Source: Bacteroidales bacterium UBA1077
Lineage (GTDB): Bacteria; Bacteroidota; Bacteroidia; Bacteroidales; UBA932
Direction of reading: 5' to 3'
Assembly: GCA_002314195.1 (NCBI GenBank)
Contig: DCCQ01000025.1
Coordinates: 1 to 36,900, forward strand
Length of the DNA stretch: 36,900 nucleotides
Positions within the stretch are counted from its first letter, which is position 1. Every line of letters starts with the position of its first letter. Position numbers and translations under genes: made by a program. Positions 9,304-18,667 of the stretch are shown here, one piece after another. The notes below the pieces were generated by a model. The model searched no databases and was not told where the DNA came from. It saw only the letters and a list, made by a program, of their open reading frames with translations.

Positions 9304-11394
9304 TTATCTTATTTCATACTTATAAAGTGCAAATGCGTTTTCTGAAGGGAGGGCGAATTCCACCGAGCCGTTTCCTCCTGTAATGGCACTGAAAGCGGAG
9401 CCGCTTCCTGTGACGGGAGAGAAATGCACTCTCATTCCCTCCGGAAGCCACGTGTCAAGTCTGGCGCTGCCATATTCATTCTTTTCTCGGAAGACAAGCA
9501 TAAAACCAGTCCTACAGCCATCGGAGATGGATTGAAAGCCGGTCCAGGACCTTCCTGAAGGTTCCTCGCCTATCGGCAGGATGGCGCCATTATGGAAGTC
9601 GCTCATCACCGCCTTATAGGCCTTGATGACTGATGACAATCCAAAGGCCTCCTCCGGAAGATTCGAGGCTTCCATCCAAGCGAGGGGCTGTCCGGCCATA
9701 GCGGTCGCGAATATGTACTGGAACTGATATGAAGATGGGGCGAACGGGTCCCCGGCATATTTATACACATTCCGCCATTTGTTAAGAAACTCGATCTGAA
9801 GTTTCTCCGCCGGGACATAGCGGCTCAGCTGCCACAGATTCCGGAGTGTCCAATAAGGGTAGTAGTTACCCCAGTCCGTATAGCGGTTCTCAAGGAATAT
9901 ATTGCCATATTCATTGAAAAAATGATAGCCGCCTCTGCGTCCCGCCGTCACATCGAGGTTGAAGACCACGTCATTACCTGTCTCAACGAGTACAGTGTCG
10001 AAGAACTTACGGAGATTCGTCTCCGCCTTTTTGGTAGGAATGGAGAGTCCATCAATCTTGAATACCTTTATTCCGTATTCCTTGTACAGTTTCACAACGG
10101 CATCCGCATCCTTGCGCCAGTCCTCGAAGTCGTCCTGCACGCTCGGGTTGAACCACAATCCAAGTTCGATGCCCAGCTCCTTGGCCTTGTCAACGACAGG
10201 CTTGAGACCGTGAGGGTACTTATCTCGTGCCGGAGTCCAGTACAAAGGATTGTCCCAGATGTTCTTGAAAGATCCTTTCGCCAACGCCGAATTCGGGCTT
10301 TTGCCCTCCTGCCAGCCATCATCTATCTGGAAATGAGTGATTCCAAGACGTGCCGCCTTCTCCAGTTCCTCTATGCAGAAACCCTCATTCACCTTGGAAT
10401 CCTGGCTTCTGTCGCCCCAAGTGTTCATCATTATCATCTCATCCCTGTCGGCGTGATGCTCACGAATATGTTTCTGATAGTCACGGAGAGCCATCAGCGG
10501 AGACAACTCGCCTTCCCCGAATACTCCGGTCACACAAGAGTAAAGCCTGATCATCCCGTCTCCATCGACATCACCTTCCGATGCGCCGATGCCGGCCACG
10601 GTGAACTTTCCCGATTCGCAGATGAAGTCAGCCTCCGGATTTCCAAGCTGTACCGCTGAGCAAGGAGCCTCTTTCAAGAAAAAGAGACCGTTTCCGTCCT
10701 CGGTGTCCCGGGCGAATAGCAGATTGCCCTTATAACCAGTCCTGCGGTAAGGAATGAATGTACGCTCCGCCACAAGGTTGTTGTTCCAGTCTGTGACATC
10801 GAAAAACTCCACCGTCTTGACCCGCCAGTGCATACCGCCCGGATTGAACACCTCCAGATGGCGTGACTTGTTCCCGCCTTCTTGCTTTAGGTCTTCTACA
10901 GACTCGATGTTCTTTTTGTCCGCCGAATCCGCCAGATCCTCATCTTTAGACAATGACAAACCGCCGGCATAATTGTCACAGGCGATGGCCGGGCAGTTCT
11001 CATACACTCTGAACACCCTGCGCACTCGTGTGCCTCCAATCGAGAACGTAACCTCGGCTTCCAGATGTTCGGGATGTATGCCGTCAGACTTCAGCTCGCG
11101 CACTTCCAGACGGCCATCCAAAGCCCTTCCGAAAGGCTGTCCTACGGCAAGGGCAGGTTCCGGGGATCCGTTCACGAACACCCGGTCAGTGCGTTTATCC
11201 TTCACAAACGCGTTTACAACATTCCCGCCATTCCACAAGAACGCGCGCTCTATCAACGAATTGCCCACATACAAAGTGTCTGCCGAAAGATGAGCGTAGC
11301 ACTCCCCCTTCAAGGATATAGGATTGTGGGCGGCTTCACACACGATCAACGGCGACACTGTCAGAAGTATCGATAACAAGATTCTATTCCGCAT
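9304..11394 (-). CDS. GH36-type alpha-galactosidase (clan GH-D)
   Basis: 696 residues with a signal peptide (MRNRILLSILLTVSPLIVCEAA; the Cys lacks a small residue before it, so lipidation is unlikely). An N-terminal beta-supersandwich (about 25-300) precedes a (beta/alpha)8 barrel. Clan GH-D features are FQIDDGWQ (355-362), LGLWFNPS (411-418), and the nucleophile Asp448 in KVFKIDG. RYTDWGNYYP (504-513) is the likely acid/base region, with Asp507 the best candidate. It probably removes terminal alpha-galactose. The N-terminal part contains an odd GDVDGDG loop (274-280) that resembles an EF-hand/dockerin calcium loop. Its ATG overlaps the HTCS stop (ATGCGGAATAG), so the two genes should be translationally coupled. 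Confidence 0.85.
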   Translation of the reverse strand: MRNRILLSILLTVSPLIVCEAAHNPISLKGECYAHLSADTLYVGNSLIERAFLWNGGNVVNAFVKDKRTDRVFVNGSPEPALAVGQPFGRALDGRLEVRELKSDGIHPEHLEAEVTFSIGGTRVRRVFRVYENCPAIACDNYAGGLSLSKDEDLADSADKKNIESVEDLKQEGGNKSRHLEVFNPGGMHWRVKTVEFFDVTDWNNNLVAERTFIPYRRTGYKGNLLFARDTEDGNGLFFLKEAPCSAVQLGNPEADFICESGKFTVAGIGASEGDVDGDGMIRLYSCVTGVFGEGELSPLMALRDYQKHIREHHADRDEMIMMNTWGDRSQDSKVNEGFCIEELEKAARLGITHFQIDDGWQEGKSPNSALAKGSFKNIWDNPLYWTPARDKYPHGLKPVVDKAKELGIELGLWFNPSVQDDFEDWRKDADAVVKLYKEYGIKVFKIDGLSIPTKKAETNLRKFFDTVLVETGNDVVFNLDVTAGRRGGYHFFNEYGNIFLENRYTDWGNYYPYWTLRNLWQLSRYVPAEKLQIEFLNKWRNVYKYAGDPFAPSSYQFQYIFATAMAGQPLAWMEASNLPEEAFGLSSVIKAYKAVMSDFHNGAILPIGEEPSGRSWTGFQSISDGCRTGFMLVFREKNEYGSARLDTWLPEGMRVHFSPVTGSGSAFSAITGGNGSVEFALPSENAFALYKYEIR

Positions 11395-14300
11395 CGGGAT
11401 TCATTTTAAATTCTGTAGGAGATTGGCCGAAATGGCGTTTGAAGCAGACACTGAAATATTTAGGATTCGCGAATCCCGTCATTGTCGAGATTTCGGCGAC
11501 CGTGTAGTCAGATTCCCTCAACAACTGGCTGGCACGCTTCAACCGGATGTCCAGTATAAACTCTTTTATGGACATTCCAGTCAAGTCATTAATTTTTTGG
11601 TACAGACGGGTCCGGCCGATGGCCATATCGGACACAAAGTCGTCCACACCATAGTCTTCGTTCTCAAGATTCTTCTCAATGAAATCGACAGCTTTCTTCA
11701 GCAGTTCCTCATCGACCGATGATATGGCGATACGGGACGGCTCGGCGATGAATTTCTTGCTGTACAATTCCTTGAGCCTGTTCTGATTCTTTATCAGATT
11801 GGAAATCTGCTTATGGAGGAAATCTATATTCACCGGCTTGTCTATGAACACATTTGCCTCACACTCCAATGCCTCGATCCCCGCGTTCTGAGCCTCACCC
11901 ATGGCGGAAAGGGCGATTATAGGAATATGCGAAGTCTTTATGTTCGAGCGGATGCCACGGCAGACTTCAAATCCATCCGCCTCCGGCATGACAAGGTCGG
12001 TTATGACTATCTGAGGCATAATCTTTTCGACCTTAGCCAAACCATCAAGTCCGTTGATGGCCGTATAGACGTTATAATAAATGGACAACCTCTGTTCCAG
12101 ATAGTTCCGCAGCTGGGAGTCATCCTCTATCACAAGTATGTCATACGGTTTCCGGCCTTTTCTCTCAGACGATGCGCCAAGGCCATCCATATCCGACAGC
12201 ATACTGTCAATCTCCGAAGCCGCATAATCATAAGCCTGTCCCTCGCCCACAGACATATCCTCAGCGTCCCCACCACAAGGAACAAACGGTAATATGACCG
12301 TGAACGTCACCGTGGAGTCGGCGGAATGCACGGATATGCATCCGTTCAAGTCATTGACAAGTTCCTTGACAATGGCAAGGCCAAGCCCGGTATGTGAATC
12401 AAACCCGGTCCTGACAGCACCGTCACCATTGAATGGTTCGAATATGCTTGTGTACTTCTCCTCCGGAATGTCCTTGCCGCTGTTTGTCACCACAAAAGAC
12501 AACCATACCGGATCCGCAGGCACATCAGCCCTCGGGATGTTCTCCGAGGCGGCACGGCTCACACGGACACTCACATATCCATTCTCGGTGGTGTACTTGA
12601 CAGCGTTCGAGAAAAGATTCGTGAACACCTTCTCGATGACATCATAGTCAAACCTCGTGTGGAAACTGTCCACCTGCGAGATGAACTCTGTCTCTATCTG
12701 ATGCTTGCCGGCATAGAACTCGAACAGGGAGAATATGTTGTCCACAAAACGGACGATGTCTCCCGGCTTCCGGTCCATCGGCAGTTTCAGGGTCTCGATC
12801 TGCCGGAACTTAAGCAACTGGCTTATCATATGCTGGATACGCACCACATTCTTACCTATAAGTTCCACGTAATTGCGGTACGGAGCATCCTCCGGGATAA
12901 GACTCTCAAGTTGTTTGAGAGGATCTATCACCAGCGTCAGCGGTGTCTTCAGGTCGTGGGAGATGCTGGTGAAGAAATTCAGCCTCGCCTGCGTCAGTTC
13001 CTGAAGATTTTTTTCCTTGTCCTTCTCCAGTTCCAACTGCTGCTCAAGCATCTTACGCCTTGTCATATATGTCCAGATGTAATATACCGAAAACACCAGA
13101 ATCAAAGCATAGACAATATAGGCTAACGGTGAAAGCAACGGGTAAGGCCTCACCTTGAAAGTCAATGAGCTTATGTGGTCACCCCAGACTCCGTCATTGT
13201 TCGCCGCCTTCATCTGGAATGTGTACTTTCCGGGGCGCACATTCACGAAACGGACATATTGCTGATTCTTAGGCAGGATCGTCCATTTGTCGGAGATTCC
13301 GAGCATACGGTACGAATAGGTGTTCCTGTCCTGCTCAAGGTAACTGTCACACGAGAATCCTATGTCAAAATTGGACTGTCTGCTTGACAATCTGATGACA
13401 CTTGAACGTCCACGCCCGCCATCAAGCGTGGCGACAGCCTGCCTCAACGGCCATCCGTTCTCTCCTGGATGCACAAGATGATCATTAACACTCAATGATG
13501 TGAAATACACCCTTGGCTTCAGAGGATTCGTGCGGAAGCGTTCCGGATTAAACATTATAAAGCCGTTTGTGCCGCCGAACAGCATCTCTCCGCCGCCGGT
13601 GCGGTAACACGAACGGACATAATACGCACCACACCTGTTAGGTATGTCAATCCCCGCTCTCCTTATGGATCCATCCTTGTGTGAATAGCGGAACAATCCT
13701 GCGTCCGTGCTCATCCACACATCCCCTGATGCGGGATCCTCCAATATTCCGAAAACAGTGCGGTTAGTGAAATCACCGTCTTCATTTGAATTATAGTTCC
13801 GGTACGTCCCGTCCGGAGCGAGCATATTCACTCCACCGCCCCTTGTTCCGAACCACACTCCGGAGGATGAGGTTCTGCAGAAGCAGCAGATGTTGTTAGT
13901 GGCGTGAGGTTGGTCCGCAAGATAATACCTCGCGGTAAACACACGTGTCTTGGGATCCATCACATAGATGCCATCGTGCGTCATAAGCCAAAGGTTTCCG
14001 TTCCCGTCGTGGAAAAGTGTCTCGACACGGAGCCTTATCTTCCTGCCACTCTCATCTTTGAATATGACATTCTCGACATTTCCTGTCCGGCTGTCCCAGA
14101 ACATAAGCTCGACATCCGGATCCGTAAGCCAGAAACCGCTGTCGCCCTCCGGCTCGAAATCATAGACGGCGAGCGGCTGCCGGGTTCCAGGTTTGAACAA
14201 AGGCATAGGTGTCACTTTGCCCGTGCCCATATCTATAACGCTGACTCCACCGTTGAACGCAGCCGCATACATAAGTTTACCTACCGGCCGCAGTCTCTTT

Positions 14301-15451
14301 ATCATATTGGACGGCAGCGCATTGCCATCTCCGGCACCCTGCCGCCATCTTGTGAACGAATTATCCTTCCGGTTCCATCTTGACAGCCCACCGCCCTCGG
14401 TGCCTATCCAGATGTTCCCGTCATCATCCTCAGCGAACGCACTGACTATAGGATAGTTCAATCCTCCGGGAGTCGGCTCCATATACCATATATTATTGTC
14501 GTGAAATGTCTGATACGCCAATTTCCCGCCATAGGTTCCTATCCAAACACCACCGTCCGGATCCGGATATATGGACCATACGGAATTGTTCGGAAGTGAG
14601 CATTTGTCAAGAAGGCTGGAAACCAGCAGCTTAGTCTCACCGGAAGCGATGTCGATAAGAAGAAGTCCTGACTGGGTGGCCACCCAGACGATGCCGTCAG
14701 AATCTATGTAAAGTTCTTTGGCGTCACTGGACTTGTCATAACTCTCCGGCAGGTTGAATGTCCCGACCAGTTCTCCGTCCTTGCCATACACGAAAAGTCC
14801 GTTCCGCTTCGTCTGGACATAGACGTACCGGTCATCCTCGACAACATCCGAGATCACGGCGTTCTCATCATCGCCGACCGTGGCGAAATCCACATAGTTC
14901 CCGTCCTTGACACGGAACAGCTTGTTGTAAGCCCCGACATAGACATTACCTGCCGAACAAGAGAGATGAAGGGACATCGGAGACACACGCACTGTGTCCG
15001 GGAGAGGATAAGTCCCTTCCTCGCCACCACGTCCGTAACGGACGACATTATCGTTGAGAATCAGCCACAGACCTCCTTTCATGTCCGGGTCTATGGATCC
15101 GACATCACCAGCCACGGAAAGGGAGAACTCCTGCCGCAGATAATCGAACGCGTACAATCCTACGCTTGTCGCGACATAGATCCGGCCGTTCTCATCCCGG
15201 ACCAGCTTGCGGTAATCCGCAGGAAGACGATTCGGACTGGACACGGCCATATTCTCGAAAGAATGCCCGTTGAACATAAACAAAGCATCCGTACCGCTGA
15301 ACCATATTCTTCCGACAGTATCTTTGACGACACTGTTGATGCCTCCGTAATAGGAGGTTTCCGGCATCTGATGGAAACGATAATTCCTGATGTCGATGGC
15401 ATAAGATGACACCGACACCAGAAACGAGAACATCACGACAAACAGTTTCAT
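11384..15451 (-). CDS. Hybrid two-component system sensor/regulator (HTCS) of the PUL
   Basis: 1355 residues, typical for HTCS proteins that sense glycan fragments in the periplasm and control PUL transcription from one polypeptide. Order: signal peptide (1-18); two seven-bladed propellers built of Reg_prop repeats (about 30-645, with repeated GxIWIGT/GGVWFGT-like strands); Y_Y_Y domain (about 690-768, YSYRMLG, GKYTFQMKA); one membrane helix (about 775-795); HisKA with phospho-acceptor His832 in SISHDLKTPLT; HATPase (N box NLFSNAVKYT, GLGLAI at 1022-1027); receiver domain with acidic pair EDD 1109-1111, phospho-acceptor Asp1152 and Lys1205; AraC-type helix-turn-helix (about 1255-1350). It lies inside the operon, 50 bases after a DUF4832 gene, and overlaps the GH36 start by 11 bases. 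A -7 box candidate is at 15477-15484. Confidence 0.95.
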   Translation of the reverse strand: MKLFVVMFSFLVSVSSYAIDIRNYRFHQMPETSYYGGINSVVKDTVGRIWFSGTDALFMFNGHSFENMAVSSPNRLPADYRKLVRDENGRIYVATSVGLYAFDYLRQEFSLSVAGDVGSIDPDMKGGLWLILNDNVVRYGRGGEEGTYPLPDTVRVSPMSLHLSCSAGNVYVGAYNKLFRVKDGNYVDFATVGDDENAVISDVVEDDRYVYVQTKRNGLFVYGKDGELVGTFNLPESYDKSSDAKELYIDSDGIVWVATQSGLLLIDIASGETKLLVSSLLDKCSLPNNSVWSIYPDPDGGVWIGTYGGKLAYQTFHDNNIWYMEPTPGGLNYPIVSAFAEDDDGNIWIGTEGGGLSRWNRKDNSFTRWRQGAGDGNALPSNMIKRLRPVGKLMYAAAFNGGVSVIDMGTGKVTPMPLFKPGTRQPLAVYDFEPEGDSGFWLTDPDVELMFWDSRTGNVENVIFKDESGRKIRLRVETLFHDGNGNLWLMTHDGIYVMDPKTRVFTARYYLADQPHATNNICCFCRTSSSGVWFGTRGGGVNMLAPDGTYRNYNSNEDGDFTNRTVFGILEDPASGDVWMSTDAGLFRYSHKDGSIRRAGIDIPNRCGAYYVRSCYRTGGGEMLFGGTNGFIMFNPERFRTNPLKPRVYFTSLSVNDHLVHPGENGWPLRQAVATLDGGRGRSSVIRLSSRQSNFDIGFSCDSYLEQDRNTYSYRMLGISDKWTILPKNQQYVRFVNVRPGKYTFQMKAANNDGVWGDHISSLTFKVRPYPLLSPLAYIVYALILVFSVYYIWTYMTRRKMLEQQLELEKDKEKNLQELTQARLNFFTSISHDLKTPLTLVIDPLKQLESLIPEDAPYRNYVELIGKNVVRIQHMISQLLKFRQIETLKLPMDRKPGDIVRFVDNIFSLFEFYAGKHQIETEFISQVDSFHTRFDYDVIEKVFTNLFSNAVKYTTENGYVSVRVSRAASENIPRADVPADPVWLSFVVTNSGKDIPEEKYTSIFEPFNGDGAVRTGFDSHTGLGLAIVKELVNDLNGCISVHSADSTVTFTVILPFVPCGGDAEDMSVGEGQAYDYAASEIDSMLSDMDGLGASSERKGRKPYDILVIEDDSQLRNYLEQRLSIYYNVYTAINGLDGLAKVEKIMPQIVITDLVMPEADGFEVCRGIRSNIKTSHIPIIALSAMGEAQNAGIEALECEANVFIDKPVNIDFLHKQISNLIKNQNRLKELYSKKFIAEPSRIAISSVDEELLKKAVDFIEKNLENEDYGVDDFVSDMAIGRTRLYQKINDLTGMSIKEFILDIRLKRASQLLRESDYTVAEISTMTGFANPKYFSVCFKRHFGQSPTEFKMNPDAE

Positions 15452-15476
15452 ACCTTATGTGGTAATTATTCCGTCA

Positions 15477-15484
15477 CAAAGATA
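15477..15484 (-). promoter_or_regulatory. Candidate Bacteroidetes -7 box before the HTCS gene
   Basis: On the minus strand the sequence reads TATCTTTG, an exact match to TAnnTTTG, about 26 bases before the HTCS ATG. No TTTG -33 element stands at the usual 19-21-base spacing; the nearest TTG lies about 25 bases away. It could give the regulator a weak basal supply independent of the operon promoter. Confidence 0.35.
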
Positions 15485-15501
15485 AAGAAAACTATTCATA
15501 A

Positions 15502-17079
15502 TCATTTCACAACCACTTCCGACAGCTTCAGCCATCCACCGGATGTATATTCACCTTTCGCGGATGTGAATATGCCGATCTTCTTGTCCGCCGATGCGTC
15601 GTCCACGATTCCTACGGCCCAGACATACTTCCCGGCCGGCGCTCCGTCCGGCTTCACCGTAAACGAATACTGCTTCGGAGAGCCTTTCGTCCATTCGTGA
15701 GGCTGCGCGCTCTCGTCATAGAACATCTTGACAACCTTTTCATTGGAAGGGTCAAGAAGAGCGAACGCAACCTTGTATTTGTCCACAAACGGTCTGAAGT
15801 TGGTAGGGCAATAAGCGTAACCGACGTTGGCCCACTTATGTGTGATCTCTGACTGCTGACCGGAAGACAATTCCTTAGGCAGAACGACCTTGGCCGGATA
15901 AAGCCTGTAGTTGCCGTCCTTTATGAACTGCTCCATAAGGTCATAGGCCTCGTTGAACCAAGACCAGGTCTCGCTCACGGTGACATTATCGTTATAGCGG
16001 AAGTCCATCATATTTGCCCTGGCCTCGCGCGCCATATCAAACTCACCCTTACGGACATCAGCCCAATCCTTGTATTTCTCTGATTCCCAGCGCATAGGGG
16101 CATCTCCATGGGAAGCCTTGACCCATCCTCCCTCAGCGATGATCGGAACAATATAACGGTACTTCGCGGCGATGTTCTTCTCCCAAGTGCCGTAATAAGT
16201 CTTCATACCGAACGCACCGCTTCCGATACCAAACCCTTTGTCCACAGCCGACTGCACCATATCCTCCGAATCAGGATTAACCCCATCGGAGGTGGAGCCG
16301 ATAGAGCGATGATAGTTTATGAATATAGGAATCCTGAACTCCTTGGCGAAAAGCGATGTGACCCACTCGAACACCGGTTTCTTAGGTGTCTCGTCACCCG
16401 TGGAGTAGATGCAGCTGTGGTACTCGCCCCATTTTCCGATTCCGACTCCGTGCACGAATTCATAATGATCAGGATCATTGATCTCCTGGGCGAAATCGTG
16501 GACGAACTTCTCATAGCACCGCTGGAAGACCGGATCATCCGGGTACGGAGTCCAGACCTTCATCGACCCGGTCTGGGTCTCGTAGCCCTTGGCACCCTTG
16601 TCACGGATATAGAGCGGAGAGCAGAACTCGTGCTTGTCACGGCTGTCGATGGCATAGCCGAAACCGACTCGCATATTACGTTTGCGTGCCTCGGCTATGA
16701 GACTCTTGTAACGCTGGGCATAGACAGTATTGCAGCCATCCTGCCAGACATACACTCCTTCTTCAGGATTCAGTTGCGCCCAAGTGGTCCTGATCAGAAG
16801 AGTGGTGGCATAACTTGTGACATCTACCGGACCGACCGATGACTCCATAGAGTCATATCTCGTCCAGAAATCAGAAAGGTCGTTTCCAAGCCCGGCATAG
16901 AGAACCCAGCCGCAAAGAGGATTGCGAAGTACCGTGGTCTTGTCCGGGGTAATATTCATTGTCACATAGTTGTCAGGATCACGCGATGGATCCACCTCTT
17001 CTTTTGATCCGGAGCAAGACGCGAAAAGCAAAGCCGCCGCACCGGCCAATATAGTACGAATGCTCAATTCCATATTCAT
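15502..17079 (-). CDS. DUF4832-like lipoprotein, putative TIM-barrel glycosidase (divergent copy)
   Basis: 525 residues. Signal peptide with lipobox-like FASC (Cys22) followed by SGSKEEVD, an acidic stretch like the export signal of surface lipoproteins in Bacteroides. The body looks like a (beta/alpha)8 barrel (about 45-400) plus a C-terminal beta-sandwich. Landmarks are NPLCGWVLY, LIRTTWAQLNPEEGVY, YPDDPVFQ, GIGKWGE (Glu219), NYHR, IIAEGGW (Glu316), NMMDFR and a final GGWLKLSEVVVK. Glu219 and Glu316 stand where clan GH-A enzymes carry acid/base and nucleophile; this is inference, since the family is uncharacterised to my knowledge. It is a paralogue of the next gene upstream and of the C-terminal half of the fusion at 24755-28708, and the most divergent of the three (YAIDSRDK replaces VVVDGRDQG). 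ATG 17079 gives MNMELS. Confidence 0.75.
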   Translation of the reverse strand: MNMELSIRTILAGAAALLFASCSGSKEEVDPSRDPDNYVTMNITPDKTTVLRNPLCGWVLYAGLGNDLSDFWTRYDSMESSVGPVDVTSYATTLLIRTTWAQLNPEEGVYVWQDGCNTVYAQRYKSLIAEARKRNMRVGFGYAIDSRDKHEFCSPLYIRDKGAKGYETQTGSMKVWTPYPDDPVFQRCYEKFVHDFAQEINDPDHYEFVHGVGIGKWGEYHSCIYSTGDETPKKPVFEWVTSLFAKEFRIPIFINYHRSIGSTSDGVNPDSEDMVQSAVDKGFGIGSGAFGMKTYYGTWEKNIAAKYRYIVPIIAEGGWVKASHGDAPMRWESEKYKDWADVRKGEFDMAREARANMMDFRYNDNVTVSETWSWFNEAYDLMEQFIKDGNYRLYPAKVVLPKELSSGQQSEITHKWANVGYAYCPTNFRPFVDKYKVAFALLDPSNEKVVKMFYDESAQPHEWTKGSPKQYSFTVKPDGAPAGKYVWAVGIVDDASADKKIGIFTSAKGEYTSGGWLKLSEVVVK

Positions 17080-17085
17080 AAAATA

Positions 17086-18657
17086 TCATTTGACAGTGAC
17101 ATCGGTCACTTTCAACCATTTGTCTGCGGAAAGTTCGCCTCGCGCGGCAAGCTCGATCGCAGGGATGTTGTCATTTTCCGTGTTGACGATGGCCACGGCC
17201 CAGACATATTCTCCGGCAGGAACCTTGACAGTGAAGTCTGTCTTGTAGTCGAAAGATTTGGAGCCGGTCCACACTGAAGGTTCACAATTATTATCCACTT
17301 GAACCTGAACGGCTTTACCACTCTTGTCAAGAAGTGCGAACGCCACTTTGTAACGATAGTTCCACTGAGGGATATTGTTCGGGAAATAGCCCCATCCAAT
17401 ATTTTTCCAACGATGTGCGAGAGAGACTTTCGCGCCTGGCGAAACGGATTCCGGAACGCTCACCTGCTCTGGATAGATCCTGTAGCCTCCTTCAGCGATG
17501 AATTGCTGGACAAGGGAGAACGCATCCTCAAACCAAGAGGTGGTCTCGTCCCCGACACGGAAGTCCATCATATTGACTTTGGCGACCTTGCAGTCGTCAT
17601 ACTCACCTTGACGGACATCCTCCGGATGGCCTTTGCGATAGCCTCTGGAGTCATTCCAGTAACTATGCTGGCTCACAATCCATCCTCCTTCCATTATTAT
17701 AGGACGCTTGTACATCCATGTGGCGGCATAGGCGCGCTCCCAATCCCTGTAGTAGTCAGACATTCCGAACGCGTCCTGCCTGAGGCTGTAGCCTTTGCTG
17801 ACAGCGAGGTTCAGAAGTTTCTCGCTGTTAGGATTGGCCGAGCCATCGCTTGCGGGATGGCCGATCACTCTATGATAGTTGATCGCAAGAGGTACCTTCG
17901 TGAAGTTTTTCGAGTACACGTCTGTGATCCAGTCCATTACCTCGTACTTAAGGCGTTCAGTGTTCTCTGTGACAGCATTGCCGTTCTCATAGACAACGTT
18001 GTGCCCTTCTCCCCATTTTCCAAGGCCATAGGCATCAATGAAGGCTGTGGTCTCGGGATCATTGAAGTCCTTTGCAAGTTCCTCGATGAATTTCTCGTAG
18101 TACCGCTGAAAGACCGGATCCTGTGGATAAGGAGTCTTCCTCAAAGGATATTTGGCATTCTCAAGCCAATACGTGGCCCCGTTATCGAACACGAAAGAAG
18201 GTGTGTTCTCGCCCTGGTCACGTCCGTCCACAACCACACGGAAAGCGATCGGCAGTCCTCTGTCAAGGGCACCGTGGATCATCTTGTACAATTTTGTGGA
18301 CGGGTCACGCCACGCATAGACACCTTCGGAAGGATTGAACGTCCTCCAGCTTGTCCTGATATAGCAGGCTGACGCATAGTCCCTTACACGGACATTCTTC
18401 CCCAACTCGGACACGTATATTTCCCTGTCCCAGTACGAAGGATCACCAGAAGCGCTTCCATACATCACCCAGCCATTGAGCGGGTTATGCAGAACGGTCT
18501 TCTTGTCAACATTGAACTTGACCACCGTCAAGTCCGCGGGAGTGTCTTCGCCTCCGGAAGTTCCTGACGATTCCTTTGAGCAACCGCACAAAGAGCACAG
18601 CGCCAAAAGCGCCGCGCCCATTATCACAGTTCCTGAAAACATGTTTTTCAGATTCAT
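17086..18657 (-). CDS. DUF4832-like lipoprotein, putative TIM-barrel glycosidase
   Basis: 523 residues, with probable lipidation at Cys26 (SLCGC). It has the same order of landmarks as its neighbour: NPLNGWVMY, CYIRTSWRTFNPSEGVYAW, VVVDGRDQGENTP, YPQDPVFQRYYEKFI, GLGKWGE (Glu217), NYHRVIG, KGYSLRQDAFGM, PIIMEGGW (Glu323), GHPEDVRQGE, NMMDFRVGDETTSWF, HRWKNIGWGYFPNN, and a terminal KWLKVTDVTVK. It is clearly closer to the DUF4832-like half of the GH3 fusion than to the downstream copy, since the VVVDGRDQG and GHPEDVR segments are shared only between these two. Catalysis is inferred from the two invariant glutamates and their GH-A-like context; a binding-only role is possible. It sits 10 bases after the susE-like gene and 6 bases before the next paralogue. 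Confidence 0.75.
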   Translation of the reverse strand: MNLKNMFSGTVIMGAALLALCSLCGCSKESSGTSGGEDTPADLTVVKFNVDKKTVLHNPLNGWVMYGSASGDPSYWDREIYVSELGKNVRVRDYASACYIRTSWRTFNPSEGVYAWRDPSTKLYKMIHGALDRGLPIAFRVVVDGRDQGENTPSFVFDNGATYWLENAKYPLRKTPYPQDPVFQRYYEKFIEELAKDFNDPETTAFIDAYGLGKWGEGHNVVYENGNAVTENTERLKYEVMDWITDVYSKNFTKVPLAINYHRVIGHPASDGSANPNSEKLLNLAVSKGYSLRQDAFGMSDYYRDWERAYAATWMYKRPIIMEGGWIVSQHSYWNDSRGYRKGHPEDVRQGEYDDCKVAKVNMMDFRVGDETTSWFEDAFSLVQQFIAEGGYRIYPEQVSVPESVSPGAKVSLAHRWKNIGWGYFPNNIPQWNYRYKVAFALLDKSGKAVQVQVDNNCEPSVWTGSKSFDYKTDFTVKVPAGEYVWAVAIVNTENDNIPAIELAARGELSADKWLKVTDVTVK

Positions 18658-18667
18658 ATCCAGAATG

